DNA from: Anaerolineales bacterium UBA3082
Lineage (GTDB): Bacteria > Chloroflexota > Anaerolineae > UBA7937
DNA: 14,897 bases
Assembly (NCBI GenBank): GCA_002366595.1
Contig: DFBK01000091.1
Span: forward strand, 1 to 14,897
Direction of reading: 5' to 3'
This document shows, piece by piece, positions 12,373 through 14,897 of the stretch; position 1 is the first letter of the stretch; each line of letters starts with the position of its first letter. A model generated the notes under the pieces. It saw only the letters and a list, made by a program, of their open reading frames with translations. It made no database searches and was not told where the DNA came from. Position numbers and translations under genes: made by a program.

Positions 12373-13284
12373 ATGCAAGCTGAGGAGCCGTTCGGATACA
12401 CAGAGAACCCCCCGAACTCACACGGTATTGTTCGCGCTCGAACTACCGGAGCCCTGCGTGCGTGGGAGTTCCCTCGTACTGATGCCGCACTAGCTCACAT
12501 TGAATCCGAATGGGGAAGCCAACCTTATCCGGGGAACTATATCCTGGTTTTACCAGACTCAAAGCGGGTATACGTTGGCGAGGCTAAAGACTTGATTGGC
12601 CGTCTACATACCCACTTCTCACGACCCGACAAAAGGTTTGCGAAATGGCAGAGAGCATTCCTCTTTAACGATGGTAGGTCCGCCAAGCAGTCAGATTTCA
12701 CGGACACGGTTGTTAGAAGAGCCCTCGAGCACCACACCATACTTCTCTTCCGCGCCAACCAATACACTGTCCTTGCCCAAGGTCAGCAACAAGACATGAA
12801 CGCCACCCAACAGGCCATCGTATCACGACTCCTTCCGGAACTAGATCATCTCCTAATCAAGAAGGGATATATAGAGAGGCCGCTCGCGCCAGAGAGTGAG
12901 CGAGAGGTCTTTCCCGATGAGGTTCAAGCCATTCTTCGGAAGTCTGGGCTAACCATTGGCGATTGGTCAGCGTATGAGGCTATAATTGACGGCCAGCTTG
13001 CATTCATAAGAAAAGGAAGCCTGAAACCCAAGGGCTGGCAAGTAACCTTCCGTAACCGTTTCAAGGAGGCACTCGAAGCCGGCGAGGGCTTCCTTCTGGT
13101 CCCCAGAAATGGTGTCTTGCTTATTCCTATGTCCGAGATCAAGAAGGTCGTGATTCCCCCAAGCGCATTCAAGCAGAATACTATCGATGTATATGTGAAG
13201 TTCGACCCTGCCAAAGTCACTCTGTCCTATCGAGACAAAGCAATAGATATTAGTAGGTTTCGACTTCTGAATCGCCCTCGCTAG
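12373..13284 (+). CDS. GIY-YIG nuclease, probable restriction endonuclease
   Basis: The N-terminal third has a GIY-YIG catalytic unit in divergent form: NYILVLPD (55-62) for the GIY strand, VYVGEAKDLIGRLHTHF (66-82) with YVG at 67-69 and the catalytic-type Arg in GRL at 77, then LEHH with a candidate metal-ligand Glu at 109 and ANQYTVL. This fits metal-dependent DNA cleavage. The C-terminal ~150 residues (from EVFPDEVQAILRKSG) are not recognised and could recognise DNA. ATG 12373 is chosen because GAGG (12364-12367) is well spaced; TTG 12361 would overlap the methyltransferase stop by 4 bp and add 4 residues. Translational coupling to a methyltransferase argues for a type II restriction-modification pair. 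A transcription terminator follows at 13458-13483. Confidence 0.83.
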   Translation: MQAEEPFGYTENPPNSHGIVRARTTGALRAWEFPRTDAALAHIESEWGSQPYPGNYILVLPDSKRVYVGEAKDLIGRLHTHFSRPDKRFAKWQRAFLFNDGRSAKQSDFTDTVVRRALEHHTILLFRANQYTVLAQGQQQDMNATQQAIVSRLLPELDHLLIKKGYIERPLAPESEREVFPDEVQAILRKSGLTIGDWSAYEAIIDGQLAFIRKGSLKPKGWQVTFRNRFKEALEAGEGFLLVPRNGVLLIPMSEIKKVVIPPSAFKQNTIDVYVKFDPAKVTLSYRDKAIDISRFRLLNRPR

Positions 13285-13384
13285 CACTCGCCACCAGGTT
13301 TCGATTGTCCCTGGCCCACAACAGCCAGCCTGCCCCCTGGTCCGTTGATGCCAGGACAGGCCGACGCTACGTACTGCGAGAAGC

Positions 13385-13405
13385 GGGAGGCCACAAGGGC
13401 CTCCC
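13385..13405. repeat. short perfect hairpin after the nuclease gene
   Basis: GGGAGGCC (13385-13392) and GGCCTCCC (13398-13405) form an 8-bp stem with loop ACAAG, followed by CCTACG. There is no T-run. Similar hairpins ending in CCCCTACG are, from memory, dispersed intergenic repeats in Chloroflexota and other genomes. The surrounding 13285-13457 holds no gene. Confidence 0.6.
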
Positions 13406-13457
13406 CTACGTTTAGGCTAAATGGGCAGGTATCCTTCGGCGTGGCTCAGGCCAGGGA

Positions 13458-13483
13458 AACCCGCCCTAAGTAGGGCGGGTTTT
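13458..13483 (+). terminator. terminator of the restriction-modification unit
   Basis: AACCCGCCCT (13458-13467) and AGGGCGGGTT (13472-13481) form a perfect 10-bp stem with loop AAGT, followed by T residues (13480-13483). It separates the nuclease gene from the rRNA promoter about 25 bp further on. Confidence 0.88.
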
Positions 13484-13504
13484 GACATGAGAGATACCGG
13501 CCAC

Positions 13505-13533
13505 TTGACAAATAGCACAAGATGTAGTATACT
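13505..13533 (+). promoter_or_regulatory. promoter of the 23S rRNA unit
   Basis: TTGACA (13505-13510) and TATACT (13528-13533) are spaced by 17 bp, a near-perfect sigma-70 promoter. The predicted start is near 13540, about 235 nt before the 23S gene. No 16S or tRNA gene lies between. Confidence 0.85.
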
Positions 13534-13611
13534 CTTCTCGGTGAAGGAGCAGATATGACAAGCGGAGTGCCAGGATAGTGTAGCGAGGGGCATATAGCCG
13601 AGGCGATCGGG

Positions 13612-13640
13612 CGGCTTGGGTCTATGTCCCAGGCCGTTTT
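13612..13640 (+). terminator. terminator-like hairpin in the 23S leader
   Basis: CGGCTTGGG (13612-13620) and CCCAGGCCG (13628-13636) pair over 9 bp (one T-G wobble) around TCTATGT, and TTTT follows. It lies about 100 nt after the predicted start and before the 23S gene. It could stop a share of transcripts, or end a separate ~100-nt RNA. Confidence 0.55.
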
Positions 13641-13697
13641 GCTTGTCCCCGAAAGGTTTGCCTCAGGCCAGAGGCCTCAAAGAGTTGAAGTCCCTGG

Positions 13698-13736
13698 CTT
13701 GTGGCAAACGAGAGCCACAAGAGTTGCACTTTAACA
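13698..13736 (+). promoter_or_regulatory. boxB-like hairpin and boxA antitermination signal
   Basis: CTTGTGGC (13698-13705) and GCCACAAG (13714-13721) form a perfect 8-bp hairpin with an 8-nt loop. Four bases later, TGCACTTTAACA (13725-13736) differs by one base from the rRNA boxA TGCTCTTTAACA, which binds NusB/NusE. The order boxB then boxA is as in rRNA leaders. Confidence 0.75.
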
Positions 13737-13775
13737 ACTGAATAGGTCGAGTCTAGATTCTGCCGCGTCACGCAT

Positions 13776-14897
<1,122 letters not shown>

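Noticed and set aside
12430..12450. GTTCGCGCTCGAAC dyad as a further SOS box
   Set aside because: The half-sites are in the opposite orientation to GAAC-N4-GTTC and lie inside the nuclease coding region, so it is probably chance.
13420..13457. CCTTCGG...CTCAGG stretch as a third hairpin repeat copy
   Set aside because: Only the two short blocks match, spacing and pairing differ, and no CGAAC end follows.
13511..13527. AGCACA-TGT resemblance in the rRNA promoter spacer to the divergent-promoter operators
   Set aside because: Spacing between half-sites is one base longer and the TTCT end is missing, so it does not fit the dyad.
13555..13578. Seven-codon frame MTSGVPG with GAAGGAG upstream in the rRNA leader
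   Set aside because: Translation in an rRNA precursor leader is not expected, and so short a frame with a ribosome-like site can occur by chance.

Overview
The window looks like a bacterial chromosome of moderate to high GC, most likely from the Chloroflexota, with Dehalococcoidia as the best guess. The reasons are a 23S rRNA gene with its own promoter and no 16S gene in front of it (as in Dehalococcoides), an inositol-phospholipid gene set outside the Actinobacteria, many transposase remnants, and consensus TTGACA/TATAAT promoters. The taxonomic call is inference.

Left part (1-2831). The 5' two thirds of a transketolase gene lies on the minus strand and runs off the window, with a promoter about 140 bp upstream. 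Next come about 950 bp without a recognisable gene, holding hairpins, terminators and a short copy of the transketolase cofactor-site sequence. A minus-strand tRNA-Cys/tRNA-Leu unit follows, with its terminator and two candidate promoters. At 2841-3357 is a frameshifted, truncated IS5/IS1182-type transposase.

Phospholipid cluster (3460-6504, plus strand). A strong promoter drives a TTG-started inositol-3-phosphate synthase (ino1). Downstream are a broken acyltransferase gene, a PimA-like GT4 mannosyltransferase and a CDP-alcohol phosphatidyltransferase. Together they suggest synthesis of inositol phosphate, its transfer to CDP-diacylglycerol, and mannosylation of the resulting lipid. The acylation step appears to have been lost at this locus. 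A perfect 30-bp palindrome separates this cluster from the next, convergent operon.

Repair-type operon (9158 down to 6613, minus strand). A radical SAM protein with a C-terminal helix-hairpin-helix, a DUF6504-like protein and a GT2 glycosyltransferase are read from one consensus promoter. Its 17-bp spacer carries a perfect CGAAC-N4-GTTCG site, the Gram-positive type LexA/SOS box. This is the most interesting signal in the window.

Scrambled zone (9124-10446). Two transposase remnants of different type lie back to back. One is interrupted by a 37-bp hairpin repeat that has a relative in the tRNA leader. The same remnant has replaced the N-terminal half of an HD-domain phosphohydrolase gene.

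Restriction-modification module (10683-13481). Two divergent consensus promoters each carry a related operator between -35 and -10. The rightward one leads, through a leader with a tiny SD-preceded ORF containing two Trp codons, to a TSPPY-type DNA methyltransferase and an overlapping or adjacent GIY-YIG nuclease. A strong terminator closes the unit.

Right end (13505-14897). A consensus promoter, a leader with a terminator-like hairpin, a boxB-like hairpin and boxA, and then the first ~1.1 kb of 23S rRNA.
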